Of a stretch of 64,000 bases of DNA, positions 43,549-52,495 are shown in pieces. The translations under genes were made by a program, and so were the position numbers. The DNA is from JBKBKC01 sp046294265. GTDB taxonomy: Bacteria; Pseudomonadota; Alphaproteobacteria; Rhodobacterales; Rhodobacteraceae. Location of the stretch: contig JBKBKC010000012.1 of NCBI GenBank assembly GCA_046294265.1, positions 1-64,000 on the forward strand, read 5' to 3'. A model generated the notes under the pieces. The model saw only the letters and a list, made by a program, of their open reading frames with translations. It made no database searches and was not told the origin of the DNA. Numbering within the stretch: position 1 is the stretch's first letter; every line of letters starts with the position of its first letter.

Positions 43549-43801
43549 CGCGTCTGTTTGCCGTCCCGCGCGCGTCGGGTTTGCGTCGGACATCCGTCCC
43601 GACACGCGTCCCGACAGGGCGCGCGCAGGCAACGGGGATCGCGCAACGCAAGGGGCGAGGTCGGGCCGTCAAGGTGGCCGCTGTGCAAAGCGCCGCCATG
43701 GCCGAAATCCGGCATCTGGCGCAGGCCCCCGTCAGGCCGCCGTGGAAGCTCGCCCGGGCGATCCCGCGCTGCTCTCGCTGTCGGGAGGGGACAAAGGAAG
43801 G

Positions 43802-45874
43802 TCAGGGCAGGCGTCGGATGCCCGCGCGCCCCTCGCGCAGCCAGGCGCCCACGGCGAGGCCCGCGGCCAGCAACAGCCAGGCCCAAGGCGGCAGGATCTG
43901 GCCCACGCGGATGTCTTGCGTGACATAGGCGCCGCGCGGGGTGATGCCGATCCAGCCGCGCCCGGCGGCGGCGCGGCCCTCGCCCACGCGGCGGATGTCG
44001 GGCGTGCCGGAGGACAGCGAGACGATACCGCCGCGCAGGGGCGACACGAGGGGGGCGAGCTTGTCGCCGCTCGCGATGGTTTCCTCGAACTCCCTGGGCG
44101 CGGACGGCCCCAGCGCCATCACGGCGGTCAACTCGCCCTGCACGATCCGGTAAAGCCCGATCTCGGGCGCGTCCCATTGCGCGGCAAAGCGGCCGGGCGC
44201 GGTTTCGGCCAGCGGCAGTTCGGTTTCCGTGCCATCGGGGGCGGTGATGGTAACGGGGCCGGGATCTTCGCCCAGAGTGCGGCGGGTCAGGGTCAGGCGC
44301 TGGCCCTCGGCGGTGGCGGTCAGCGCCTCTTCCTCAAGATCCGGCTCCTTCATCATCCAGTGCGCGAGGCGGCGCAGGAGTTCCAGCTGTGGCCCGCCCC
44401 CCTCATACCCCCGGCCCCAGAGCCACATGTGATCCGAGGCCATGACGGCGATGCGTCCCTCGCCCACGCGGTCGAGCACCAGAAGAGGGCGGTCGCCAGC
44501 ACCCGTCATCACGGTCTGGCCGGAACGTTCCGTCACCTCGACCGTGCGGAACCAGCGGCCCCAGCCGCCAGGGGGGGCGAGGCGTTCAAGGCCCTCGGTG
44601 ACCGGGTGACGCTGGCCGAGGTCCGTGAGTTTGGGGCGGAACCCTTCGTCCACCACGCGGCTGGTGGCACTGACCGGCAGGATCTCGGCGAGGGGGGAGC
44701 GCCAGAGGCTGTCCACCGTGCCGAATTCGGGGCCTGCCGCCACCAGAACGGTGCCCCCGCGCCGCACATAGTCGCGCACGTTTTCCAGGTATGCCGTGGG
44801 CAGGATGCCGCGCAGGCGGTAGCGGTCGAAGATGATGAGGTCAAACTCGTCGATCTTTTCGATGAAAAGCTCGCGGGTGGGAAAGGCGATGAGGCTGAGT
44901 TCGGTGACGGGAATCCCGTCCTGCTTTTCCGGCGGGCGCAGGATGGTGAAGTGCACGAGGTCCACGGAAGGGTCGGATTTCAGGAGGTTGCGCCAGACAC
45001 GCTCCCCCGCGTGGGGCTCGCCCGACACCAGGAGCACGCGCAGGCGGTCGCGGACGCCGTTGATCTGCACGACGGCGGCGTTGTTGCGGTCGGTGATCTC
45101 GCCCGGGCTGGCCTCGACCTCGAATTGCAGCACGTTCATGCCGCCGTGCGGCAGGGTCACGGGCAGTTCCAGATCCTCGCCCACGGGGACGGAATAGACC
45201 TGCGGCGTGCCCCCGTCGATGGCGATGGAGAGGGCCGCGCGGCCCGCGATGGTGGCGGGGACGGCGCCCTGATCCTCGATCCGCAGGGTCAGGGTGACGG
45301 GTTCGCCGAGGATGGCAAAGGCGGGGGCGTTGCGCAGGATCAGGCGGCGGTCCCAGTCCTGCGGCTGGCCGGTAAGGAGGACATGCAGGGGCGCGGGCAG
45401 CGCAGGGGCGGCGGGCAGGTCATGCACCTGGCCATCGGTGATGAGGATGGCGCCGGCGATGCGGGCGCGCGGTTCCTCGGCCATCGCCTCGGCCAGGGCC
45501 GACATCACCTGGCTGCCCGCGTCGCCTTCGCCATCGCCCACGCGCACGATGCGCAGGTCTGTGTTGCCGAGGGCCGCCACCTGCGCCTGCACGGCGGCAA
45601 GGGCCGCGGCAGTTTGCGCTGGGCGGTCGGCGATGCGCTGGCTGGCGCTTTCATCGACCACCGCGATGATGATGTCCGAGAGGGGCGCGCGATCCTCCTC
45701 TTGCAGGGACGGGTTGGCGAGGGCTGCAAGGATCGCCACCGCCGCCAGACCGCGCAGCCACCAGCCCGAAAGGCCACGCCACAGGGCAAGGGCCACGAGG
45801 GCTGCGGCAAGGGCCGCCAGCAGCGCCAGCACCAGCAAGGGCACCAGCGGGTCGAGGATCAGGGTGCCGGTCAA
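43802..45874 (-). CDS. Membrane protein with glutamine amidotransferase-like domain
   Basis: A 690-aa protein. Two N-terminal helices (LLVLALLAALAAALVALALW and LRGLAAVAILAALANPSL) resemble BatA-type anchors. A VWA-like region follows (IIIAVVDESASQRIAD ... GAILITDGQVHDLP). A DJ-1/GATase-fold domain begins RLRVLLVSGEPHAGERVWRN and includes FDLIIFDRYRLRGILPTAYL and GGTVLVAAGPEFG. One helix lies near the end (LPPWAWLLLAAGLAVGAWL). It is the last gene of the MoxR-DUF58-DUF4159 operon and overlaps the previous stop by 4 bp. It probably forms a membrane complex with the DUF4159 protein, maturing an unknown envelope target. Confidence 0.82.
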   Translation of the reverse strand: MTGTLILDPLVPLLVLALLAALAAALVALALWRGLSGWWLRGLAAVAILAALANPSLQEEDRAPLSDIIIAVVDESASQRIADRPAQTAAALAAVQAQVAALGNTDLRIVRVGDGEGDAGSQVMSALAEAMAEEPRARIAGAILITDGQVHDLPAAPALPAPLHVLLTGQPQDWDRRLILRNAPAFAILGEPVTLTLRIEDQGAVPATIAGRAALSIAIDGGTPQVYSVPVGEDLELPVTLPHGGMNVLQFEVEASPGEITDRNNAAVVQINGVRDRLRVLLVSGEPHAGERVWRNLLKSDPSVDLVHFTILRPPEKQDGIPVTELSLIAFPTRELFIEKIDEFDLIIFDRYRLRGILPTAYLENVRDYVRRGGTVLVAAGPEFGTVDSLWRSPLAEILPVSATSRVVDEGFRPKLTDLGQRHPVTEGLERLAPPGGWGRWFRTVEVTERSGQTVMTGAGDRPLLVLDRVGEGRIAVMASDHMWLWGRGYEGGGPQLELLRRLAHWMMKEPDLEEEALTATAEGQRLTLTRRTLGEDPGPVTITAPDGTETELPLAETAPGRFAAQWDAPEIGLYRIVQGELTAVMALGPSAPREFEETIASGDKLAPLVSPLRGGIVSLSSGTPDIRRVGEGRAAAGRGWIGITPRGAYVTQDIRVGQILPPWAWLLLAAGLAVGAWLREGRAGIRRLP

Positions 45875-48642
45875 TTCCCCAGCCTTTCCAGAAGGGCAGG
45901 CACATGCACCTGGTCGGATTTGTAGTTGCCCGTCAGCACATGCATGATGAGGTTGATGCCGAACCGCACCGCCGTCTCGCGCTGGCGCTCGCCCGCAAAG
46001 CCGCGCCCCACCGGGAACATCGCGGCGCCGCGGTCATCCACCGCCCAGGCCGCAGCCCAGTCGTTCGACCCCAGCACCACCGGCGTCACCCCGTCGTTGA
46101 GGTTGCGGAATGGCATCCCGTCGGCGGCCTGCGCATCGGCGGGGGCAGCCTCGACCCACAGCGCCTGCGAATTGTAGCGGCCGGGGAAATCCTGCAGCAG
46201 ATAGAACGTGCGGGTGAGGACGTGATCCTCGGGCAGGATCTCCAGCGGCGGGATGTCGAGGGGGGCGGCGATGGCCTGCAACCGCCGCGCCTCGGGCGTG
46301 GTGCCCGAGGCCGAGATGTCGCCGTCGCGGGTGTCGAACAGGATCATGCCGCCGGTGCGCAGGTAGCGGTTGAGTTTGGCATAGGCAGCCCCCGACGGTG
46401 CGGGCAGGTCGGCGGTGACGGGCCAGTAGAGGAAGGGGAAGAACGCCAGTTCATCCGTCTCGATGTTCACCGCGATGGGGGCCTCGGGTTCGATGGTGGT
46501 GCGTTCGTAAAGGCGCAGGCCGAGGCCGCGCAGCCCGGCTTCGGAGATGCGGTCCACCTGCGCGTTGCCGGTGACGACATAGCCAAGGCGCACCGAGGTC
46601 GTGGCCTCGATGGCGGCGCGGTCGGCGGCGGGGTCGCTGTCTTGGGCGCGGGTCTGCGCGGGGGCCAGCAGCAGCGCCAGCACGATCACCGAGGCGCGCC
46701 CCATGCCCCGCACCAGACGGCCCGAGACGGCCAGCGCCGCCAGCACATCCACCATCAGAAGGGCCAGCGCAGCGGCCAGCAGCGCCCCCTTGAGCGAGCG
46801 TTCGGGCGTGGCCTCCACCCCCTCGCGCGGGATGCGCGCGGGCCATTCGGCGGCGGCAAGGGGCGTGTCGGGGCCAAAGACGTTGAGCGCGATGCGCCGG
46901 TCGTCGCCCGCGTAAAGGCCGGGGGGCAGGTCGGCGCCGGGGCCGGTGGCCAGCGCCTGCGCCAGCGCCTCGCCTGCCACGCCCGCGCGGTCGCCCGCGT
47001 CGCGCAGCGCCCCGCGCGCGTCCAGCATCACCTGCGGCGTCCAGGTCGTGCCCGCCAGATCGCCCGCCTCAGGCGACAGGGGCCGGGTGGAGACGGCCAG
47101 CCGCTCCAGCATCTGCACGAAGAGGCCCGAGAGGGGCAGCGTGGACCATTCGGCATTGGCGGTCACGTGGAACAGCACCACCTGCCCCTGCCCCACCGGC
47201 TTGCGCGTCACCAGCGGCGTGCCATCGGCCAGCGTGGCGATGGTGCGCTCGGCCAGCGTTGGGTCGGGCTGGGCCAGCACCTGTGCTGTGACCTGCGCAT
47301 CGGGCGGGACGGTCAGGCCAAAGAACGCCGTGCCCTCGCGGAAGGGGGCGAGCGCTTTGGGCTCGCCCCAGCTCATGGCGCCTCCGACCGTGCGCCCGCC
47401 CTCGCGCAGGCGCACGGGCAACAGCGGGTCTTCGGTGGACCGGCTGACATCGGAGGCTGCGAGGCGAGGACCAGCGAAGCGCAGGAGGAGCCCCCCCTTG
47501 TCCAGCCAGTCCAGCATCGCATCCTGTTCCGCCTGCGCCAGCCGCGCAACGTCGGCCAGCACGATCACGTCGGGGCTGGCCAGGATCACATCGCCCAGCG
47601 TGCCGTCGATGAGTTCGGCCACGGGGTCCAGCGCCTGCCGCAGGTAGTGCGTGGGCGACAGGAGTTGCAGCCCCTCGGCATCCCCCGCCTGCCCCGAGAT
47701 CAGCGCCACCTTGCGGCGTTTCAGGCTGTCATCCGTCAGGCTGACGGCCGCTGCCGACCGGATGCCCGCCAGTTCGAACCTCGTCAGGCGGTTGCGGATT
47801 TCGGGCGGCAGGGAAATGGCCACCTCGGCCTCGGACGCGCCTGCGGCAAAGGTGAGGGGCACGCGCGCGAGTTCACGCTCGATCCCGGCAGGGTCTGGGC
47901 CGCGGGCGGACAGTTCCAGCTGCGTCTCGTCGCCCGCGGGCAGGCGCAGGGCGGTGACCTGCACGGCGCCATCCTCGAACCGGGCGGGGCGCAGGGCGAG
48001 GGTGACGCGGGGCGCATCGTAGACCGTGACGGGGCCGCGCTGCTCCAGCGCCGCCAACAGGCCCGCGCGCCCCGCGTGGTCGATCCCGTCCGAGAGCCAG
48101 GCGGTGGCAAAATCGCCCTCGGGCAGAGCGTTCGCCCAGCCGGGATAGTACGGTGCCCAGGGGCGCGGCTCGATCGCCGTCAGGCGGGGCGCCCAGACGG
48201 CGGCGGTCTGGAAGGCCTGCGCCGTGGGCGCGTCCGTCAGGGGCAGCACGGCCACGGGGCGGCCATCGCGCCCCGCCTCTTCCACCAGTTGCGCCATGCG
48301 CCCGGCCCGGCGCGGCCAGTCGCGGGCATCGGCCCAGGTGGCATCGGCAAGGATCAGCAAAGGCCCGGTGCCCGCATCGCGCGCCTGCGGGTTCAGGATC
48401 GGCCCGGCAAAGGCCAGGATCGCGGCCCCGATGGCCGCCATGCGCAATAGGAGCAGCCACCAGGGCGTCTTGTCCGTTTCCGTCTCGTCATCGGTGAGGC
48501 CCAGGAGCAGCGCCACGCCCGGAAAGCGGCGGCGGATGGGCGCGGGGGGCACCGCGCGCAGGATCAGCCACAGGATCGGCAGGGCGACCAGCGCGATGAG
48601 GAGGAACGGCGCGGTAAAGCCCAGCGGGCCGATGGTCCACAT
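45871..48642 (-). CDS. BatA/DUF4159 membrane protein
   Basis: A 923-aa two-part protein starting MWTIGPLGFTAPFLLIALVA. Residues 1-90 are the BatA N-terminal helices (PILWLILRAVPPAPIRRRFP, LLLRMAAIGAAILAFAGPIL). The middle is a VWA/GATase-like region (DVILASPDVIVLADVARLAQ). A mid-protein helix pair (LLAAALALLMVDVLAALAVS) precedes the C-terminal DUF4159 domain (TTSVRLGYVVTGNAQVDRIS, LAFFPFLYWPVTADLP, GGMILFDTRDGD, RYNSQALWVEA). It probably works with MoxR and DUF58 proteins in envelope protein maturation, as the MoxR/Bat clusters are understood. ATG 48642 overlaps the DUF58 stop by one base. Confidence 0.88.
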   Translation of the reverse strand: MWTIGPLGFTAPFLLIALVALPILWLILRAVPPAPIRRRFPGVALLLGLTDDETETDKTPWWLLLLRMAAIGAAILAFAGPILNPQARDAGTGPLLILADATWADARDWPRRAGRMAQLVEEAGRDGRPVAVLPLTDAPTAQAFQTAAVWAPRLTAIEPRPWAPYYPGWANALPEGDFATAWLSDGIDHAGRAGLLAALEQRGPVTVYDAPRVTLALRPARFEDGAVQVTALRLPAGDETQLELSARGPDPAGIERELARVPLTFAAGASEAEVAISLPPEIRNRLTRFELAGIRSAAAVSLTDDSLKRRKVALISGQAGDAEGLQLLSPTHYLRQALDPVAELIDGTLGDVILASPDVIVLADVARLAQAEQDAMLDWLDKGGLLLRFAGPRLAASDVSRSTEDPLLPVRLREGGRTVGGAMSWGEPKALAPFREGTAFFGLTVPPDAQVTAQVLAQPDPTLAERTIATLADGTPLVTRKPVGQGQVVLFHVTANAEWSTLPLSGLFVQMLERLAVSTRPLSPEAGDLAGTTWTPQVMLDARGALRDAGDRAGVAGEALAQALATGPGADLPPGLYAGDDRRIALNVFGPDTPLAAAEWPARIPREGVEATPERSLKGALLAAALALLMVDVLAALAVSGRLVRGMGRASVIVLALLLAPAQTRAQDSDPAADRAAIEATTSVRLGYVVTGNAQVDRISEAGLRGLGLRLYERTTIEPEAPIAVNIETDELAFFPFLYWPVTADLPAPSGAAYAKLNRYLRTGGMILFDTRDGDISASGTTPEARRLQAIAAPLDIPPLEILPEDHVLTRTFYLLQDFPGRYNSQALWVEAAPADAQAADGMPFRNLNDGVTPVVLGSNDWAAAWAVDDRGAAMFPVGRGFAGERQRETAVRFGINLIMHVLTGNYKSDQVHVPALLERLGN

Positions 48643-49511
48643 CACTGCCCCCGTTCCAGCGCCCGGTACATCCACAGCAGCGCGGATTGCGCCCCCTGCC
48701 CCGTGTGGTGGCAGTGGTAATGCCAGCCCGAGGCCTGCGCCAGCACCGCCAGCCGCGCCTTGCGTTCCGCCAACCGGTCGAGATAGCGCGCCCGCAGGTC
48801 GCCCGCGCGCAACGTCTCATGCCGCAGCGTGCCGCCCATGGATTCGAAGATCGTGCGCCCGTCGAAGGGAAATTCCTCTTCCGCCGGATCCAGCACCTGC
48901 ACCAGCGCCCCCCTCACCCCCCGGTCGGAGGCATAGGCCAGCGCGGTTTCCACCGTCTCGGGGTTGCCCAGGAAATCGGACAGGAACACCGCGCGGCCAT
49001 GGGCGGTGATGCCCTGCACATCGGGGATGCCGTAATCCTCGGCCCCTTCGCCCAGCGCGGCGGCCAGCCGCAGGATCTGGCCCCGCCCGCCGCGCGGCGG
49101 CGCGTCTGACCCGGCAAGGCCCACCCGTTCGCCGCCCCGCAACAACAGCACGCCCAGCGCCAGCGCCAGAAGCCGCGCGCGGTCGGCCTTGGACGCGCGC
49201 GCGCGGTCCCCCGAAAAGGACATGGATTTCGCGGGATCCGCCCAGAGGGTCACGGTCTGCGACGCCTGCCATTCGCGTTCGCGCACGAAATGGCCGTCAG
49301 ACCGGGCCGAGCGGCGCCAGTCGATCATCCGCAGACTATCTCCCGCAACCGACGGGCGGTATTGCCAGAATTCGTCGCCCATGCCCGCGCGCCTGCGCCC
49401 GTGCTCGCCCAGGATCACGGTCGCGGCCAGATGCTCGGCCTCGGCCAGAAGGGGCGGCAGGCTGGCGCCCAGCGCCTCGGCATCCGCGCGAAGGGAGGCG
49501 GCTTGGCTCAC
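48642..49511 (-). CDS. DUF58 domain protein (VWA-like, MoxR partner)
   Basis: Cytoplasmic protein of 289 aa of the DUF58 family. It has the signature GMGDEFWQYRPSVAGDSLRM followed by IDWRRSARSDGHFVREREWQ and a degenerate MIDAS-like loop (VTLWADPAKSMSFSGD). In known clusters DUF58 proteins cooperate with MoxR AAA+ ATPases as adaptors or chaperones. Its start overlaps the moxR stop by 4 bp, and it is co-transcribed with DUF4159. No signal peptide or helices. Confidence 0.92.
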   Translation of the reverse strand: MSQAASLRADAEALGASLPPLLAEAEHLAATVILGEHGRRRAGMGDEFWQYRPSVAGDSLRMIDWRRSARSDGHFVREREWQASQTVTLWADPAKSMSFSGDRARASKADRARLLALALGVLLLRGGERVGLAGSDAPPRGGRGQILRLAAALGEGAEDYGIPDVQGITAHGRAVFLSDFLGNPETVETALAYASDRGVRGALVQVLDPAEEEFPFDGRTIFESMGGTLRHETLRAGDLRARYLDRLAERKARLAVLAQASGWHYHCHHTGQGAQSALLWMYRALERGQ

Positions 49512-50521
49512 GCCGCCGCCTCAAGGCGCAGCGTGCGCTCCACCGTGGCGTCGATCAGCGCGCCAAGGCTCTCGCCCCGCGCCCGCGCGGCAAAGGACAG
49601 CGACATGCGGTGGGTCAGCACCGCGCGCGCCAGCGCCGCCACATCGCCGACGGACGGTGCCAGCCGCCCCTGCAACAGCGCCCGCGCCCGCACGGTCAGC
49701 ATCAGCGCCTGCGCCGCGCGCGGCCCGGGCCCCCAGGAGAGCTGCCCCGCAAGTGCGGCCCCCTCGGCCTCGCCCGGGCGGCAGGCGCGCACGAGGTCCA
49801 GGATCGCCTCGACCACCAGATCGCCCACCGGCATCCGCCGGATCAGGCGCTGCGCCGCCATCAGCTCTTCCGCCGTCAGCACCTGATGCACCTGTGCGTC
49901 ATCCGCCCCGGTGGTGGCGATCAGGATCGCGCGCTCGGTCGCGCGGTCGGGGTAATCCACATCGACCTGCACCAGGAACCGGTCCAGCTGCGCCTCGGGC
50001 AGGGGATAGGTCCCTTCCTGCTCGATCGGGTTCTGGGTGGCGAGCACGTGGAAGGGGGCGGGCAGCGGGCGGTGCTGGCCCGCGATGGTCACCTCACGCT
50101 CCTGCATCGCCTGCAGAAGCGCCGACTGGGTGCGGGGGCTCGCGCGGTTGATCTCGTCCGCCAGCAGCAGCTGGCAGAAGATCGGCCCTTCGATGAACCG
50201 GAACGCCCGCCCGCCGCCTGCCTCGGTATCCAGCACCTCGGAGCCGAGGATGTCGGCGGGCATCAGGTCGGGGGTGAACTGGATGCGGTTGCCGCGCAGG
50301 CCCATGACGGTGGACAGCGTGTCCACCAGCCGCGTCTTGCCAAGGCCCGGCAGCCCCACCAACAGCGCGTGGCCCCCGCACAGGATCGCCGCCAGCACCA
50401 GATCGACCACCTTTTCCTGCCCGATGAAGCGGCGGTCGATGGAGGATCGCACCTCGGCCAGCCTGCCGCCCAGGGCCTCGATCTCGGTCACAAGGGCGTC
50501 GGCGTCATGGGGATGCGGCAT
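49508..50521 (-). CDS. MoxR-family AAA+ ATPase
   Basis: AAA+ ATPase of 337 aa with chaperone-like roles. Walker A is LVGLPGLGKTRLVDTLSTVM. The MoxR segment RIQFTPDLMPADILGSEVLD, Walker B LLLADEINRASPRTQSALLQ, sensor 1 in HVLATQNPIEQEGTYPLPEA, and the lid with RFLVQVDVDYPD are all present. First gene of the four-gene minus-strand operon, divergent from the DUF1285 gene across a 200-bp spacer in which I see no other gene. Confidence 0.95.
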   Translation of the reverse strand: MPHPHDADALVTEIEALGGRLAEVRSSIDRRFIGQEKVVDLVLAAILCGGHALLVGLPGLGKTRLVDTLSTVMGLRGNRIQFTPDLMPADILGSEVLDTEAGGGRAFRFIEGPIFCQLLLADEINRASPRTQSALLQAMQEREVTIAGQHRPLPAPFHVLATQNPIEQEGTYPLPEAQLDRFLVQVDVDYPDRATERAILIATTGADDAQVHQVLTAEELMAAQRLIRRMPVGDLVVEAILDLVRACRPGEAEGAALAGQLSWGPGPRAAQALMLTVRARALLQGRLAPSVGDVAALARAVLTHRMSLSFAARARGESLGALIDATVERTLRLEAAA

Positions 50522-50721
50522 CTCGGCTCTCCGGCAGGAACGATCATCAGCGTATTAGAGCCAACTATGCCGCCAGGCACAAATGGCAAAACCCACGTGG
50601 CCACAATTGATCGTGAGAGTGGCGCGCACTGCGCCGCAACTGCCCGCGCGGCAGGCGTGGATATGCCGGGGCAAAGGCACTACGTTAGGGGAAAGCGTCC
50701 CGACCCGACGGAAAACACCCC

Positions 50722-51318
50722 ATGACCGATCCCGCCCCTCCTACCGCCGAAGGCCTGATCGCGCAGGTCAATGCGACCGCCAAGGGCCGCGGCCCCGCCC
50801 CGGTGCATCTGTGGGACCCGCCCTTTTGCGGCGACATCGACATGCGCATCGCGCGCGACGGCACCTGGTTCCACGAGGGCACGCCCATCGGGCGGCCCGG
50901 CCTGGTGCAACTGTTCTCCAACATCCTGAAGCGCGAGGGGGACGGCTATGTCCTCGTCACCCCGGTCGAGAAGGTGGGGATCACGGTGGAGGACGCGCCC
51001 TTCCTCGCGGTGGATTTCACCGTCACGGGAACCGGGCCCGCGCAGCAGGTCACCTTTGCCACGCGCGGCGAGGAACGCGCGCCCTGCGGCCCCGACCACC
51101 CCCTGCGCGTGGCGCGCGACCCCGACACGGACGAACCCGCGCCTTACGTGACGATGCGCCCGGGGCTGGAGGCACGGATCGACCGCAAGTCCTTCTACCG
51201 GCTGATCGAGCTTTGCACCCACGAAGAGCACGGCGGCCAGCGGTGGTTCGGCCTGCGCTCGGGGGGCGCGTTCTTTCCCGTCGCTCCGTCGGACGAGATC
51301 GAGGCGGCGCTTGGCTGA
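50722..51318 (+). CDS. DUF1285 domain protein
   Basis: A 198-aa cytoplasmic protein of unknown function (DUF1285). Conserved features are PVHLWDPPFCGDIDMRIARD, GTWFHEGTPIGRPGLVQLFS, LVTPVEKVGITVEDAPFLAV and TMRPGLEARIDRKSFYRLIE. It is often next to moxR in alphaproteobacteria, as here (divergent). The start ATG 50722 has a weak purine-rich leader. The downstream hyi gene overlaps its end by 8 bp with a TTG start. Confidence 0.9.
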   Translation: MTDPAPPTAEGLIAQVNATAKGRGPAPVHLWDPPFCGDIDMRIARDGTWFHEGTPIGRPGLVQLFSNILKREGDGYVLVTPVEKVGITVEDAPFLAVDFTVTGTGPAQQVTFATRGEERAPCGPDHPLRVARDPDTDEPAPYVTMRPGLEARIDRKSFYRLIELCTHEEHGGQRWFGLRSGGAFFPVAPSDEIEAALG

Positions 51319-52078
51319 CCCCGGTCCCGAACCGGGCACCGCCCCGCGCATCGCCGCCAACATCACGATGCTCTTTGCCGAACTTGCGCCGCTCCACCGT
51401 CCCGCCGCGGCCCGCGCCGCCGGTTTCGACGGGATCGAGGTGCTCTTTCCCTATGACGACCCGCCCGAGGCCTGGGCCGATGCCTGCGCGGGCCTGCCCG
51501 TTGCGCTGATCAACACGCCGCCCGGCGACTGGGCCGCAGGCGTGCGCGGCCATGCCGCCGTGCCGGGGGCCGAGGCGCGCTTTCGCGACGGGTTCCGCCG
51601 CGCCCTCGACCTTGCCGCAGCCCTGGCCGCAGGGCGCATCCACGTCATGGCGGGCATCGCCACGGGCCCGCAGGCGCGCGCCACCTACCTCGCCAACCTG
51701 GAATGGGCCGCCGACTTCGGCCATCCGCTGACGATCGAACCCCTGAACCCCGCCGACATGCCGGGCTACATGCTGAACGGCTATGACGCGGCGGCCGACA
51801 TCCTCGACACGCTCGCCATCCCGCATCTGGGCCTGCAGTTCGACACCTGGCACGCGGCCCGCCTCGGCGGCGTCATGCCAATGTGGCGCCGCCACGGCCA
51901 CCGCGCCACCCACCTGCAGATCGCGGGCGAACCCGTCCGCGCCGCCCCCGACGCGGCCACCTGCGCCGCCGTCCGCACGATGATCGGTTCGGGCTATGAA
52001 GGCTGGATCGCAGCCGAATACCGCCCCAGAGGGCCCACCACCGCAAGCCTCGATTGGGTCGCCCGCCTGCGCCCCTGA
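51311..52078 (+). CDS. hyi: Hydroxypyruvate isomerase
   Basis: TIM-barrel isomerase (AP endonuclease family 2) interconverting hydroxypyruvate and tartronate semialdehyde, 255 aa. Typical segments are ANITMLFAELAPLHRPAAAR, GFDGIEVLFPYDDPPEAWAD, ALINTPPGDWAAGVRGHAAV, GRIHVMAGIATGPQA, TIEPLNPADMPGYML and GLQFDTWHAARLGG. The only start in frame before the homologous region is TTG 51311, overlapping the previous gene. Together with glycolate oxidase and the glyoxylate/hydroxypyruvate reductase it would funnel glyoxylate-derived C3 units to glycerate. Confidence 0.9.
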   Translation: MADPGPEPGTAPRIAANITMLFAELAPLHRPAAARAAGFDGIEVLFPYDDPPEAWADACAGLPVALINTPPGDWAAGVRGHAAVPGAEARFRDGFRRALDLAAALAAGRIHVMAGIATGPQARATYLANLEWAADFGHPLTIEPLNPADMPGYMLNGYDAAADILDTLAIPHLGLQFDTWHAARLGGVMPMWRRHGHRATHLQIAGEPVRAAPDAATCAAVRTMIGSGYEGWIAAEYRPRGPTTASLDWVARLRP

Positions 52079-52218
52079 TCCGCCACTTCCTTTGTCCCCG
52101 GATATCCGGCACGTTCCGGCAGCCTGTCTTTACCCCGGCAGTCGCCGCTGGGCCTGAACCGATGGCGCTTCAACGGCTCATCCGGTGCGGAGGCGCGCGA
52201 TGTGGCAGCGGCTGGACC

Positions 52219-52374
52219 TCATGCGCCTCGGCTTGTCCTCTTCGGCGCCGTGCGGGCGAGGGATTGATGGCGCAGGGCCGCGATGCGATCCCCCACCGGC
52301 CGCGGCGTGGGGCGGCAGAAGGCCATCATCGCCGGTTCCTCGGCTTTCTTCGGCACGGTGGACCGCGGTTTCAT
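52219..52374 (-). CDS. Possible small basic ORF, unassigned
   Basis: The 417-bp spacer 52079-52495 has no recognised gene. Within it the minus strand encodes a 51-aa frame starting MKPRSTVPKKAEEPAMMAFC and ending RTAPKRTSRGA. It is rich in Lys/Arg/Ala, with GC-biased third positions and ACAGGGGCG just upstream of the ATG. It follows the rpoH terminator. No family is recognised, and it may be chance in GC-rich DNA. Confidence 0.3.
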   Translation of the reverse strand: MKPRSTVPKKAEEPAMMAFCRPTPRPVGDRIAALRHQSLARTAPKRTSRGA

Positions 52375-52434
52375 CGCCCCTGTGCCAAGACCCCTGGCAG
52401 GCGCATGTCTCCACAGGCCAATCTACCCACGCAG

Positions 52435-52470
52435 CACGGGGCGGACAGGATCACCCTGTCCGCCCCCGTG
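52435..52470. terminator. Strong stem-loop after rpoH
   Basis: CACGGGGCGGACAGG (52435-52449), loop about 5 nt, CCTGTCCGCCCCCGTG (52455-52470), with a single bulged base. It is 26 bp beyond the rpoH stop on the minus strand, and it probably ends that transcript. Confidence 0.75.
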
Positions 52471-52495
52471 GCAACGGTCGCATGACCTGCGCCGG

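Noticed and set aside
43549..43801. Small gene between DUF599 and the GATase-like gene
   Set aside because: Several frames are open but none has a plausible start, ribosome binding site or protein-like composition.
45904..48450. A plus-strand frame of about 848 codons opposite DUF4159
   Set aside because: Gly/Arg/His-rich shadow of a gene with membrane helices and a recognised domain.
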